Below, piece after piece: positions 7,709 through 16,223 of a stretch of 64,000 bases of DNA. Numbering within the stretch: the stretch's first letter is position 1; the number at the start of each line of letters is the position of its first letter. Source of the stretch: Streptomyces flavochromogenes (GTDB taxonomy: Bacteria; Actinomycetota; Actinomycetes; Streptomycetales; Streptomycetaceae). The stretch spans positions 62,001 through 126,000 of the forward strand of contig NZ_JNZO01000019.1 in NCBI RefSeq assembly GCF_000717595.1. The letters are read 5' to 3'. Under the pieces are notes generated by a model. It was not told where the DNA came from and searched no databases. It saw only the letters and a list, made by a program, of their open reading frames with translations. Made by a program: the position numbers and the translations under genes.

Positions 7709-8860
7709 TTGCAACAGCGCAGTTCGACAGTCCAAGAGCCGCCCGGTGCCGTTCCCGCCTACCGGCCGACCCCGCCGCCGGCATGGCAGCCGCGGACCGA
7801 CCCCGCCCCGCTGCTGCCCGACACCGAGCCGCTGCGCGTGCTCGGCACGGACGCCGTGGCCGACGCCGACCCCGCGCTGCTGCTCCGGCTCTACGCGGAG
7901 CTGATCCGCGGCCGCCGGTACAACACGCAGGCCACCGCCCTCACCAAGCAGGGCCGGCTCGCCGTGTATCCCTCCACCCACGGCCAGGAGGCGTGCGAGA
8001 TCGCCGCCGCCCTCGCCCTGGAGGAGCGGGACTGGCTCTTCCCCTCGTACCGCGACACCCTGGCCGCGGTCGCCCGTGGCCTCGACCCCGTGCAGGCCCT
8101 GACCCTGCTGCGCGGCGACTGGCACACCGGGTACGACCCGCACGAGCACCGCATCGCGCCGCTCTCCACCCCGCTGGCCACCCAGCTCCCGCACGCCGTG
8201 GGCCTCGCCCACGCCGCCCGGCTCAAGGGCGACGACGTCGTCGCGCTCGCCATGGTCGGCGACGGCGGCACCAGCGAGGGCGACTTCCACGAGGCGCTGA
8301 ACTTCGCGGCCGTCTGGCAGGCCCCCGTGGTCTTCCTCGTGCAGAACAACGGCTTCGCGATCTCCGTACCGCTCGCCAAGCAGACCGCCGCCCCGTCCCT
8401 GGCCCACAAGGCCGTCGGATACGGCATGCCCGGCCGGCTCGTCGACGGCAACGACGCGATCGCCGTCCACCAGGTGCTCACCGAGGCCGTGGCCCGCGCG
8501 CGGCGCGGCGGCGGCCCCACCCTCGTCGAGGCGATCACGTACCGCATCGACGCCCACACCAACGCCGACGACGCCACCCGCTACCGCGCGGCCGGCGAGG
8601 TCGAGACCTGGCGGGCACACGACCCGATCCTGATCCTCGAACGGGAACTGACGGAGCGCGGCCTGCTCGACGAGGACGGCAGGCGCGCGGCGGCCGAGGC
8701 CGCCGAGACGATGGCCGCGGAGCTGCGCGAGCGGATGAACGCCGACCCCGTGCTGAACCCGATGGACCTCTTCTCGCACGTGTACGCCGAGCAGACCACG
8801 CAGCTGCGGGAACAGGCGGCGCAGCTGCGCGCCGAGCTCGAAGCCGAGGGTGAGGCGTGA
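7709..8860 (+). CDS. bkdA: Branched-chain 2-oxo acid dehydrogenase E1 alpha subunit (first copy)
   Basis: Protein of 383 residues, thiamine-diphosphate-dependent E1 alpha subunit. Motifs: RRYNTQATALTKQGRLAVYP, the Mg/ThDP motif starting VGDGGTSEGD and ending in VFLVQNN (GDG...NN spacing), and the phosphorylation-loop-like region YRIDAHTNADDATRYR. With BkdB and BkdC it decarboxylates the keto acids of Val, Leu and Ile to branched acyl-CoAs, which feed catabolism and starter units for branched fatty acids and polyketides. TTG at 7709 is preferred because GGAGG precedes it closely; an ATG 69 bases upstream lacks a ribosome site and would overlap the operator region. The stop overlaps the bkdB start. 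Confidence 0.92.
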   Translation: MQQRSSTVQEPPGAVPAYRPTPPPAWQPRTDPAPLLPDTEPLRVLGTDAVADADPALLLRLYAELIRGRRYNTQATALTKQGRLAVYPSTHGQEACEIAAALALEERDWLFPSYRDTLAAVARGLDPVQALTLLRGDWHTGYDPHEHRIAPLSTPLATQLPHAVGLAHAARLKGDDVVALAMVGDGGTSEGDFHEALNFAAVWQAPVVFLVQNNGFAISVPLAKQTAAPSLAHKAVGYGMPGRLVDGNDAIAVHQVLTEAVARARRGGGPTLVEAITYRIDAHTNADDATRYRAAGEVETWRAHDPILILERELTERGLLDEDGRRAAAEAAETMAAELRERMNADPVLNPMDLFSHVYAEQTTQLREQAAQLRAELEAEGEA

Positions 8861-9924
8861 TGACGACGGCGACGACCGGACCCACGGCGGACAGGACCGC
8901 CGGGAACGCCGGTAAGGGCGGCAAGGCCGGGAAGGCCAAGCCCGCCACGATGGCGCAGGCGCTCCAGCGCGCCATGCGCGACGCGATGGCCGAGGACCCG
9001 ACCGTCCATGTGATGGGCGAGGACGTCGGCACCCTCGGCGGCGTCTTCCGGGTCACCGACGGGCTCGCGAAGGAGTTCGGCGAGGACCGCTGCACGGACA
9101 CCCCGCTGGCCGAGGCCGGCATCCTCGGCGCGGCCGTCGGCATGGCCATGTACGGCCTGCGGCCGGTCGTCGAGATGCAGTTCGACGCGTTCGCCTACCC
9201 GGCGTTCGAGCAGCTGATCTCCCACGTGGCGAAGATGCGGAACCGGACGCGCGGCGCGATGCCGATGCCGATCGTCATCCGTGTCCCGTACGGCGGCGGG
9301 ATCGGCGGCGTCGAGCACCACAGCGACTCCTCCGAGGCCTACTACATGGCCACCCCGGGACTCCACGTCGTCACCCCGGCCACCGTCGAGGACGCCTACG
9401 GGTTGCTGCGCGCGGCCATCGCCTCCGACGACCCGGTGGTCTTCCTGGAGCCCAAGCGGCTCTACTGGTCCAAGTCCGACTGGTCCCCCGAGGCGCCGGC
9501 GGCCGTGGAGCCGATCGGCAAGGCCGTGGTGCGACGGCGGGGCACCGGTGCCACGCTGATCACCTACGGTCCGTCCGTTCCCGTCTGTCTGGAGGCGGCG
9601 GAGGCCGCGCAGGCGGAGGGCTGGGACCTGGAGGTCGTCGACCTGCGCTCGCTCGTCCCCTTCGACGACGAGACGGTCTGCGCCTCGGTGCGGCGCACCG
9701 GCCGCGCGGTCGTCGTCCACGAGTCGACGGGCTTCGGCGGCCCCGGCGCGGAGATCGCCGCGCGCGTGACCGAGCGCTGCTTCCACCACCTGGAGGCGCC
9801 GGTGCTGCGGGTCGCGGGCTTCGACATCCCCTACCCGCCGCCGATGCTGGAGCGGCACCATCTGCCGGGCGTCGACCGGGTCCTGGACGCGGTGGCGCGA
9901 CTGCAGTGGGAGGCGGGAAGCTGA
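8857..9924 (+). CDS. bkdB: Branched-chain 2-oxo acid dehydrogenase E1 beta subunit (first copy)
   Basis: Protein of 355 residues from GTG 8857, or 354 from the ATG directly after it (8860); both overlap the bkdA stop. It belongs to the transketolase-like E1 beta family: MGEDVGTLGGVFRVTDGL in the ThDP-binding half, VRIPYGGG-type loop (here VRVPYGGGIGGVEHHSDSSE) and C-terminal transketolase domain ending FDIPYPPPMLERHHLPGVDR. A 25-residue Gly/Lys/Ala-rich N-terminal extension precedes the domain. It pairs with BkdA in the alpha2beta2 E1 component. Stop and bkdC start overlap by one base (TGATG). Confidence 0.93.
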   Translation: MMTTATTGPTADRTAGNAGKGGKAGKAKPATMAQALQRAMRDAMAEDPTVHVMGEDVGTLGGVFRVTDGLAKEFGEDRCTDTPLAEAGILGAAVGMAMYGLRPVVEMQFDAFAYPAFEQLISHVAKMRNRTRGAMPMPIVIRVPYGGGIGGVEHHSDSSEAYYMATPGLHVVTPATVEDAYGLLRAAIASDDPVVFLEPKRLYWSKSDWSPEAPAAVEPIGKAVVRRRGTGATLITYGPSVPVCLEAAEAAQAEGWDLEVVDLRSLVPFDDETVCASVRRTGRAVVVHESTGFGGPGAEIAARVTERCFHHLEAPVLRVAGFDIPYPPPMLERHHLPGVDRVLDAVARLQWEAGS

Positions 9925-11312
9925 TGGCGCAGGTGCTCGAGTTCAAGCTGCCCGACCTCGGTGAGGGACTCACCGAGGCGGAGATCGTCCGCTGGCTGGT
10001 CGCAGTCGGCGACGTCGTCGCCATCGACCAGCCGGTCGTCGAGGTCGAGACGGCCAAGGCCATGGTCGAGGTGCCCTGCCCGTACGGCGGTGTCGTCACC
10101 GCCCGGTACGGCGAGGAGGGCACCGAACTGCCCGTCGGCGCGCCGCTTCTGACGGTCGCGGTGGGTGGCACGGGCGCGCCGGAGGAGCTCGCGGAGGCGG
10201 CTCCCGGAGCCACCCCCACGGTGGGGGAGACCGCCGCCGAGTCCGCCGTGTCGTCCGAGTACTCGGGCAATGTGCTCGTCGGGTACGGCACGGCCGAGCC
10301 CGCCGCCCGGCGCCGCCGGGTGCGGCACGAGAGCCACGCCGTGGCGAAGACCCCCGCACCCGCCCCGGTCGCGGTGGCGGCTCCGGCTCCCGTCGCCGTC
10401 CCGGGCCACGAGGGCCCGGTGCCGGTCATCTCGCCGCTCGTGCGGAAGCTGGCCAGGGACCGGGGGCTCGATCTGCGCGAGGTGCGCGGATCGGGGCCCG
10501 AGGGCCTGATCCTGCGGGCCGATGTGGAGCTGGCCATCGCGGCCCTGGAGCGGCCCGTCGCCGCGTCGGCGCCCGCCCCGGCCGCCGTGCCCGCTTCGGC
10601 GCCCTCCTCCGCGGCCGCTTCGGCCGGTGAGCGGGTGCCGCTACGAGGGGTCCGCGGCGCCGTGGCGGACAAGCTGTCGCGCAGCCGTACGGAGATCCCG
10701 GACGCGACCTGCTGGGTGGACGCCGACGCGACCGAGCTGATGGCCGCGCGGGCGGCGATGAACGCGGCGGGTGGGCCGAAGATCTCCCTGCTCGCGCTCC
10801 TCGCCCGCATCTGTGTCCACGCCCTGGCGCGGTTCCCCGAGCTCAACTCCACCGTGGACATGGCGGCCCGGGAGATCGTCCGGCTGCCGGCCGTGCATCT
10901 CGGTTTCGCCGCCCAGACCCCGCGCGGTCTGGTCGTCCCCGTGGTCAAGGACGCGGGGACCCGGACGGCCGAGTCGCTGACGGCGGAGTTCGCCCGGCTG
11001 ACGGAGGCCGCAAGGGAGTCGGCGCTCACCCCGGCCGACCTGACGGGCGGCACGTTCACCCTGAACAACTACGGGGTGTTCGGGGTCGACGGATCCACGC
11101 CGATCATCAACCACCCCGAGGCCGCGATGCTCGGCGTCGGCCGGATCATCCCCAAACCGTGGGTCCACCAGGGCGAACTGGCCGTACGTCAGGTGGTGCA
11201 GCTCTCGCTCACCTTCGACCACCGCGTCTGCGACGGCGGCACGGCGGGCGGCTTCCTGCGGTACGTGGCGGACTGCGTCGAGCAGCCCGCGGTCCTGCTG
11301 CGCACGCTCTGA
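9924..11312 (+). CDS. bkdC: Dihydrolipoamide branched-chain acyltransferase E2 (first copy)
   Basis: Protein of 462 residues with the standard E2 layout: one lipoyl domain (lipoyl Lys45 in VETAKAMVEVP), Ala/Pro linker, peripheral subunit-binding domain (PLVRKLARDRGLDL), second linker, and acyltransferase core ending in the catalytic motif DHRVCDGG with His433. It takes the acyl group from E1, passes it to CoA, and needs a dihydrolipoamide dehydrogenase (E3), which is not encoded here and is presumably shared with other complexes. Last gene of the operon; a hairpin terminator follows 11 bases after the stop. Confidence 0.93.
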   Translation: MAQVLEFKLPDLGEGLTEAEIVRWLVAVGDVVAIDQPVVEVETAKAMVEVPCPYGGVVTARYGEEGTELPVGAPLLTVAVGGTGAPEELAEAAPGATPTVGETAAESAVSSEYSGNVLVGYGTAEPAARRRRVRHESHAVAKTPAPAPVAVAAPAPVAVPGHEGPVPVISPLVRKLARDRGLDLREVRGSGPEGLILRADVELAIAALERPVAASAPAPAAVPASAPSSAAASAGERVPLRGVRGAVADKLSRSRTEIPDATCWVDADATELMAARAAMNAAGGPKISLLALLARICVHALARFPELNSTVDMAAREIVRLPAVHLGFAAQTPRGLVVPVVKDAGTRTAESLTAEFARLTEAARESALTPADLTGGTFTLNNYGVFGVDGSTPIINHPEAAMLGVGRIIPKPWVHQGELAVRQVVQLSLTFDHRVCDGGTAGGFLRYVADCVEQPAVLLRTL

Positions 11313-11323
11313 CACCCGGCGCT

Positions 11324-11350
11324 CCGGCGGGACCTTCCCGGTCCCGCCGG
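11324..11350 (+). terminator. Terminator after first bkd operon
   Basis: Perfect 11-bp stem (CCGGCGGGACC) with a 5-base loop, 11 bases after the bkdC stop. The rest of the gap to 11556 is C-rich with several degenerate GGACCG-type repeats and no gene. Confidence 0.7.
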
Positions 11351-11556
11351 ACCGCCCCCGGATCGCCCCTCGGACCGCGGCCCCCGGAACGTCCACCGGG
11401 CCTCCCTCGGACTCTCCCCCGGACCGTCCACCGGCCCCTCCCCCGGACTGTCCGCACCCGTCCGTGGTCCCGTCCGCCGCGGGTTCCGCCACCCGCGTCG
11501 TCCCACCAAGGGAGACCAGCCGACGGCGGGAAGAGGCGGCGGACCATACTGCTGGG

Positions 11557-12411
11557 GTGACCACCCCACACGACGCCGTCGTACTCGCCGGAGGCGCCGC
11601 CCAGCGACTCGGCGGTGCCGACAAGCCCGGCGTACGGGTCGGAGGCCGGGCGCTCCTCGACCGGGTCCTCGCCGCGTCCCGTGGCGCGGACCGGACGGTG
11701 GTCGTCGGCGACTCCCGGCCGACCGTCCGCCCCGTCCGCTGGACCAGGGAGGACCCGCCCGGTGGGGGGCCGCTCGCCGCCCTCGGCGCGGGAGTACGGG
11801 AGACCGGGGCCGACGTTCTGCTCGTCCTCTCCGCCGACCTGCCCTTCCTCGACGAGGACACCGTCCACCGACTGCTCGGAGCGCTCGCCGACGCCCCCGA
11901 CGCCGAGGCCTCCCTCCTCACCGACGCCGGGGGACGGGACCAGCCGCTCGTCGCCGCCTACCGAGCCGCCCCGCTGCGGCGGGAGTTGGCGCGGATCACC
12001 GAGGAGCGTGGCACCCTCGCCGGCGGCCCGCTGCGGCAGCTCACCGGCGCACTGAGCCTCACCCGGGTCGCCGCCGGGCCTCTCGCCTCCTTCGACTGCG
12101 ACACCTGGGAGGACATCGCCACGGCCCGGGCCCGTATCAGGGAGCATGGGACCGTGCTGGATGAATGGATCACCGCAGTCAAGGACGAACTGGGCATCGA
12201 GCTGGACGTCGACACCGGCGTACTGCTCGATCTGGCCCGCGACGCCGCCCATGGAGTGGCGCGTCCCGCCGCGCCCCTGACCACCTTCCTGGTCGGATAC
12301 GCGGCGGCGCGCGCGGGCAGCGAGGGAGGTCCCGAGGCGGTCGCCGAGGCCGCCCGCAAGGCCGCCGCGCTGGCCCAGCGCTGGGCCGCCGAGCAGGACG
12401 AGGCGGGATGA
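11557..12411 (+). CDS. MobA-like molybdenum cofactor nucleotidyltransferase with C-terminal DUF6457 domain
   Basis: Protein of 284 residues. Residues 1-195 form a nucleotidyltransferase domain with the signature LAGGAAQRLGGADK (LAGG..R.GG.DK) and the metal-binding SADLPFL. This fold transfers GMP or CMP onto molybdopterin. Residues 200-284 (LDEWITAVKDELGIELDV onward) are a separate helical domain of the DUF6457 type, a fusion I recall as usual in Streptomyces. GTG 11557 has no ribosome site, but CATACT lies six bases upstream, so a leaderless transcript is likely. It is coupled by ATGA overlap to moeA, consistent with a molybdopterin role. Confidence 0.8.
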   Translation: MTTPHDAVVLAGGAAQRLGGADKPGVRVGGRALLDRVLAASRGADRTVVVGDSRPTVRPVRWTREDPPGGGPLAALGAGVRETGADVLLVLSADLPFLDEDTVHRLLGALADAPDAEASLLTDAGGRDQPLVAAYRAAPLRRELARITEERGTLAGGPLRQLTGALSLTRVAAGPLASFDCDTWEDIATARARIREHGTVLDEWITAVKDELGIELDVDTGVLLDLARDAAHGVARPAAPLTTFLVGYAAARAGSEGGPEAVAEAARKAAALAQRWAAEQDEAG

Positions 12412-13793
12412 CCCTGAAGGAGCCCCTCCCGGTGGCCCCCGGAACCGACGACACGCGGGCCGGGGGGCCGCACCGGGCCGCCGCCTGGCCCGAGGCCCGT
12501 GCCGCGGCCGTCCGCGCCGGGGCCTCGGCGCGGGCAGGCCGGGCGCCGCTCGGCGTCCCCCTCGGGCAGGCGCTCGGACAGGTCATGGCCGAGCCGCTGC
12601 TCGCCCTCACCGACCTGCCGCCCTTCGACACCTCCGCCATGGACGGCTGGGCGGTCGCGGGTCCCGGACCCTGGACCGTACGCCCGGAAGGCGCCGTCCT
12701 CGCCGGACAGGCGTCCCCGGCCGTGACGGCCGACGGCGAGGCCGTACGGATCGCCACCGGCGCTCGCGTCCCCGCCGGGACCACCGCCGTCGTCCGCACC
12801 GAGCACTCACGCACGGAGGGTGCGCTGCTGCACGCCCTGCGCGAGGTCGTGCCGGGTCAGGACATCCGGCCCCGGGGCCAGGAGTGCCGTGCAGGCGACG
12901 AGCTGCTGCCCGCCGGCACCGCCGTGACCCCCGCCGTGCTCGGCCTCGCCGCGGCCGCCGGTTACGACGAGCTCCCCGTACCGCCGCGCCCCCGGGTCGA
13001 GATCCTGGTCCTCGGCGACGAGCTGCTCACGACGGGTCTCCCCCACGACGGCCTGATCCGCGACGCCCTCGGCCCCATGCTCGGCCCGTGGCTGACAGCG
13101 CTCGGCGCCGACGTCCTCGCCACCCGCAGGATCGGCGACGAGGCCGAGGAGCTGTACGCGGCCGTCACCGGTTCCACCGCCGACCTGGTCCTCACCACCG
13201 GCGGGACCGCCGCCGGGCCCGTGGACCACGTCCACGGCGTACTGGACAAGGCCGGCGCGACCCTCCTGGTCGACGGCGTGAAGGTCCGGCCCGGTCACCC
13301 GATGCTGCTCGCCCGCCTCGCCGCCGAGCCCACCCGGCCCGAGCCAACCCGGCCCGATCCCACGCCGTCCGATCCCACGCCGTCCGTGGCCACGTCGTCC
13401 GAGCGCACCCGGCCCGCGCGCGTCCGTCATCTCGTCGGGCTCCCCGGCAACCCGCTCGCGGCCGTCTCCGGGCTTCTGACCTTGGCGCAGCCGCTCCTGG
13501 CCGCCCTGACCGGGGCCGCGGCGGCGGCGCCCGCCCCGCCCCGCGTTCCTGTCCGGGACGAGGTGCACGGGCATCCGTTCGACACCCGGCTCGTCCCGGT
13601 CGTCCGCCGTGGTGGACGCGCCGTAGCCCTGCGCTTCAACGGACCGGCCATGCTCCGTGGCATCGCCGCCGCCGACGGCCTGGCCGTCATTCCGCCCGGC
13701 GGCGCCCGCCCCGGCCAAGAGTTGGATGTCCTCGACCTTCCCTGGCCGGCGGCCGAGGGGGCCGTACCGGCCCAAGGAGCGTGTTTCACGTGA
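12408..13793 (+). CDS. moeA: Molybdopterin molybdenumtransferase MoeA
   Basis: Protein of 461 residues with MoeA domains in order: N-terminal domains with LPPFDTSAMDGWAV and IATGARVPAGTTAVVRTEH, the MoCF-binding domain with GDELLTTG, TTGGTAAGPVDHVHGVL and the product-binding loop LVGLPGNPLAAVSG, and the C-terminal beta domain. It inserts molybdate into adenylylated molybdopterin. Odd feature: residues 307-336 are six codon-aligned pentapeptide repeats of the type EPTRP/DPTPS (15-bp DNA unit, 13326-13415) inserted between PGHPMLLARL and the conserved HLVGLPGNP. The end of the gene is a perfect parS site, which supplies its stop codon. Confidence 0.9.
   Translation: MTLKEPLPVAPGTDDTRAGGPHRAAAWPEARAAAVRAGASARAGRAPLGVPLGQALGQVMAEPLLALTDLPPFDTSAMDGWAVAGPGPWTVRPEGAVLAGQASPAVTADGEAVRIATGARVPAGTTAVVRTEHSRTEGALLHALREVVPGQDIRPRGQECRAGDELLPAGTAVTPAVLGLAAAAGYDELPVPPRPRVEILVLGDELLTTGLPHDGLIRDALGPMLGPWLTALGADVLATRRIGDEAEELYAAVTGSTADLVLTTGGTAAGPVDHVHGVLDKAGATLLVDGVKVRPGHPMLLARLAAEPTRPEPTRPDPTPSDPTPSVATSSERTRPARVRHLVGLPGNPLAAVSGLLTLAQPLLAALTGAAAAAPAPPRVPVRDEVHGHPFDTRLVPVVRRGGRAVALRFNGPAMLRGIAAADGLAVIPPGGARPGQELDVLDLPWPAAEGAVPAQGACFT
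13326..13415 (+). repeat. In-frame 15-bp tandem repeat inside moeA
   Basis: Six consecutive 15-bp units with variation, codon-aligned, encoding EPTRP, EPTRP, DPTPS, DPTPS, VATSS and ERTRP. A length-variable linker is likely, since the flanking sequences are the conserved MoeA core. Confidence 0.85.
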
Positions 13794-13796
13794 AAC
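13783..13796. other. parS: parS site (perfect)
   Basis: GTTTCACGTGAAAC, the 14-bp perfect palindrome recognised by ParB in Streptomyces. It spans the moeA stop codon (13791-13793) and the GTG start of the potassium channel gene (13790-13792), so the same bases serve two coding functions and chromosome segregation. Confidence 0.88.
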
Positions 13797-14875
13797 TTCC
13801 CAGTCGTGACGCGATGGCCCGTCACGCGGACGAGCGGATCTCCGGTCCGCAGATCAGGCTGCCGCGCCGAGAGGTCGAGCGGCCCCTGCGTCAGGTCGGC
13901 AAGCGGCTCCTGATGGCCCTCGGCGTGCTGGTGGTGACGGTCCTCATCGTCTACGTCGACCGTGAGGGCTACCACGACAACGCCAACGAGACGCTCGACT
14001 TCCTCGACTGCGCCTACTACGCGACCGTCACGCTCTCCACCACCGGATACGGCGACATCGTCCCGTACAGCGACTCGGCGCGGCTCGCCAACATCCTGCT
14101 GGTCACGCCCCTGCGCGTGCTGTTTCTGATCATCCTGGTCGGCACCACCCTCGAGGTCCTCACGGAGCGGACCCGCGAGGAGTTCCGGCTGAACCGCTGG
14201 AGGTCCACCTTGCGCGACCACACCGTCATCGTCGGCTTCGGCACCAAGGGGCGGTCCGCGATCCAGACGCTCTGCGCGACCGGGCTCAGCAAGGAGCAGA
14301 TCGTCATCGTCGATCCCTCCAACAAGGTGATCGAGACGGCGAACGCGGACGGTTTCGTCGGCGTGGTCGGCGACGCGACCCGCAGCGACGTCCTGCTCCG
14401 TGCCGAGGTGCAGCGGGCCCGGCAGATCGTCATCGCCACCCAGCGCGACGACACGGCCGTCCTGGTGACCCTCACGGCCCGGCAGCTCAACCGGGGCGCG
14501 AAGATCGTCGCCGCGGTCCGCGAGGAGGAGAACGCGCCGCTGCTGCGCCAGTCCGGCGCGGACGCGGTCATCACCAGTGCCAGCGCCGCCGGGCGCCTGC
14601 TCGGCCTCTCCGTGCTGAGCCCCAGTGCCGGCACGGTCATGGAGGACCTCATCCAGCAGGGCTCCGGTCTCGACCTGGTCGAACGCCCGGTGACCAAGAG
14701 CGAGGTCGGGAAGAGCGTGCGGGAGACCGATGACCTGGTCGTGACCGTACTCCGCGGCCACCGGCTGCTCGGCTACGACGACCCCGCGGCCAGCCCGCTC
14801 CAGCTCACCGACCGAGTGATCACCATCGTGCGTGCCGCCCCGGTCACCCCGCTCAGGACGCCGCCGGAGGACTGA
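13790..14875 (+). CDS. Potassium channel with RCK (TrkA-N) regulatory domain
   Basis: Protein of 361 residues. First membrane helix at 40-56, pore helix and selectivity filter TTGYGD at 84-89, second helix at about 100-122; then a cytosolic RCK domain with Rossmann motif GFGTKGRS (149-156) and a TrkA-C-like domain to about residue 350. It is a two-helix ligand-gated potassium channel of the MthK/Kch type, tetrameric in the membrane. The GTG start lies inside the parS palindrome, with AAGGAG ten bases upstream, and overlaps the moeA stop by four bases. The coupling to moeA is positional rather than functional. Confidence 0.88.
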   Translation: MKLPSRDAMARHADERISGPQIRLPRREVERPLRQVGKRLLMALGVLVVTVLIVYVDREGYHDNANETLDFLDCAYYATVTLSTTGYGDIVPYSDSARLANILLVTPLRVLFLIILVGTTLEVLTERTREEFRLNRWRSTLRDHTVIVGFGTKGRSAIQTLCATGLSKEQIVIVDPSNKVIETANADGFVGVVGDATRSDVLLRAEVQRARQIVIATQRDDTAVLVTLTARQLNRGAKIVAAVREEENAPLLRQSGADAVITSASAAGRLLGLSVLSPSAGTVMEDLIQQGSGLDLVERPVTKSEVGKSVRETDDLVVTVLRGHRLLGYDDPAASPLQLTDRVITIVRAAPVTPLRTPPED

Positions 14876-14923
14876 GCCCGGAGGACCGCGCCCCCGGCCG
14901 GTGCCGGGAGTAGCCTCGCCGCC

Positions 14924-15910
14924 ATGTATGCGATCACGATTCCGGAACCCGGTGGTCCCGAGGCCCTCGTCTGGGCCGAGGTGCCCGATCCCGTACCCGG
15001 CGAGGGCGAGGTCCTCGTCGAGGTGGTGGCGAGCGCGGTCAACCGCGCCGATCTGCTCCAGCGCCAGGGCTTCTACGACCCGCCGCCGGGCAGCTCGCCC
15101 TACCCCGGCCTGGAGTGCTCGGGCCGAATCGCCGGGCTCGGCCCGGGGGTATCCGGCTGGGCTGTCGGCGACGAGGTCTGCGCGCTGCTCGCCGGCGGCG
15201 GTTACGCGGAGAAGGTCGTCGTCCCCGTGGGGCAGCTGCTGCCGGTGCCGGAGGGCGTCGACCTGGCCACGGCCGCGGCGCTCCCCGAGGTCGCCTGCAC
15301 CGTCTGGTCCAACATCTTCATGATCGCGCATCTGCGTCCCGGCGAGACGCTGCTCGTGCACGGTGGTGCGAGCGGGATCGGCACGATGGCGATCCAGCTG
15401 GCGAAGGCGGTCGGGGCGCGGGTCGCGGTCACCGCCGGTGGCCCCGAGAAGCTGGCGCGCTGCGCCGAGCTCGGCGCGGACGTTCTCATCGACTACCGCG
15501 AGCAGGACTTCGTCGAGGAGCTGGCCAAGGCGACCGACGGGGCGGGCGCGGACGTCATCCTGGACATCGTCGGCGCCAAGTACCTGGAGCGGAACGTGAA
15601 GGCGCTGGCCGTGAACGGCCGGCTCGTCGTCATCGGTCTCCAGGGCGGCGTCAAGGGCGAGCTGAACCTCGGGGCGCTGCTCGCGAAGCGCGCCGCGGTC
15701 ATGGCGACCACGCTGCGGGCGCGCCCGGCGGACGAGAAGGCGGCGATCGTGGCCGCCGTACGGGAGCACGTCTGGCCGCTGATCGGCGCGGGCACGGTCA
15801 GGCCGGTCGTCGACCGGACGCTGCCGCTGGACGACGCCGCCGAGGGCCACCGGGCGCTGGAGTCCGGCACCCATGTGGGCAAGGTCCTGCTCGTGGCCCC
15901 GAAGGGCTGA
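14924..15910 (+). CDS. NAD(P)H-quinone oxidoreductase / zeta-crystallin type medium-chain reductase
   Basis: Protein of 328 residues of the medium-chain dehydrogenase superfamily, quinone oxidoreductase branch: N-terminal GroES-like domain (NRADLLQRQGFYDPPPGSSP) and NADPH-binding domain with VHGGASGIGTMAIQLAK. It lacks the zinc-ligating cysteines of alcohol dehydrogenases. It likely reduces quinones or enones with NADPH. TAGCCT sits seven bases before the ATG and no good ribosome site is present, so the transcript may be leaderless. Related proteins are named PIG3 or QorA; the exact substrate is unknown. Confidence 0.85.
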   Translation: MYAITIPEPGGPEALVWAEVPDPVPGEGEVLVEVVASAVNRADLLQRQGFYDPPPGSSPYPGLECSGRIAGLGPGVSGWAVGDEVCALLAGGGYAEKVVVPVGQLLPVPEGVDLATAAALPEVACTVWSNIFMIAHLRPGETLLVHGGASGIGTMAIQLAKAVGARVAVTAGGPEKLARCAELGADVLIDYREQDFVEELAKATDGAGADVILDIVGAKYLERNVKALAVNGRLVVIGLQGGVKGELNLGALLAKRAAVMATTLRARPADEKAAIVAAVREHVWPLIGAGTVRPVVDRTLPLDDAAEGHRALESGTHVGKVLLVAPKG

Positions 15911-16168
15911 GGGGCCCCCAGGGCGGCGGGCGGACTGCCGCAGGGGCCGGCGGGCGGCGATCTCGGGGCCAGGAGGGGCGCCCTCACGGCCGGCGGGGCG
16001 GCGATCTCAGGCCCGGGCGGGCGGCGACCTCGGGCCGGCCGGGCCCGGGCCCTCCCCGGGGTCACCCCGCCCTCAGGACCTCCCGTGGGTCACCCGCGCC
16101 CGCAGCCCCTGTGGCACCCCGACCTCCGGCCGCTCCGGGCTCACCCCGTCCTCCCCGTGCAGACGCGT

Positions 16169-16201
16169 GAGGGGCCCGGCACGCGGCGTGCCGGGCCCCT
16201 C
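16169..16201. terminator. Terminator hairpin between convergent quinone reductase and bpa; content of gap 15911-16223
   Basis: Perfect 15-bp stem (GAGGGGCCCGGCACG) with a 3-base loop, 22 bases from the bpa stop. The remainder of this 313-base gap is G+C-rich with three degenerate copies of GGCGGCGATCTC (near 15953, 15999 and 16018) and no convincing gene. Confidence 0.75.
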
Positions 16202-16223
16202 CTCGTACGTCTTCCGCCGCGGC

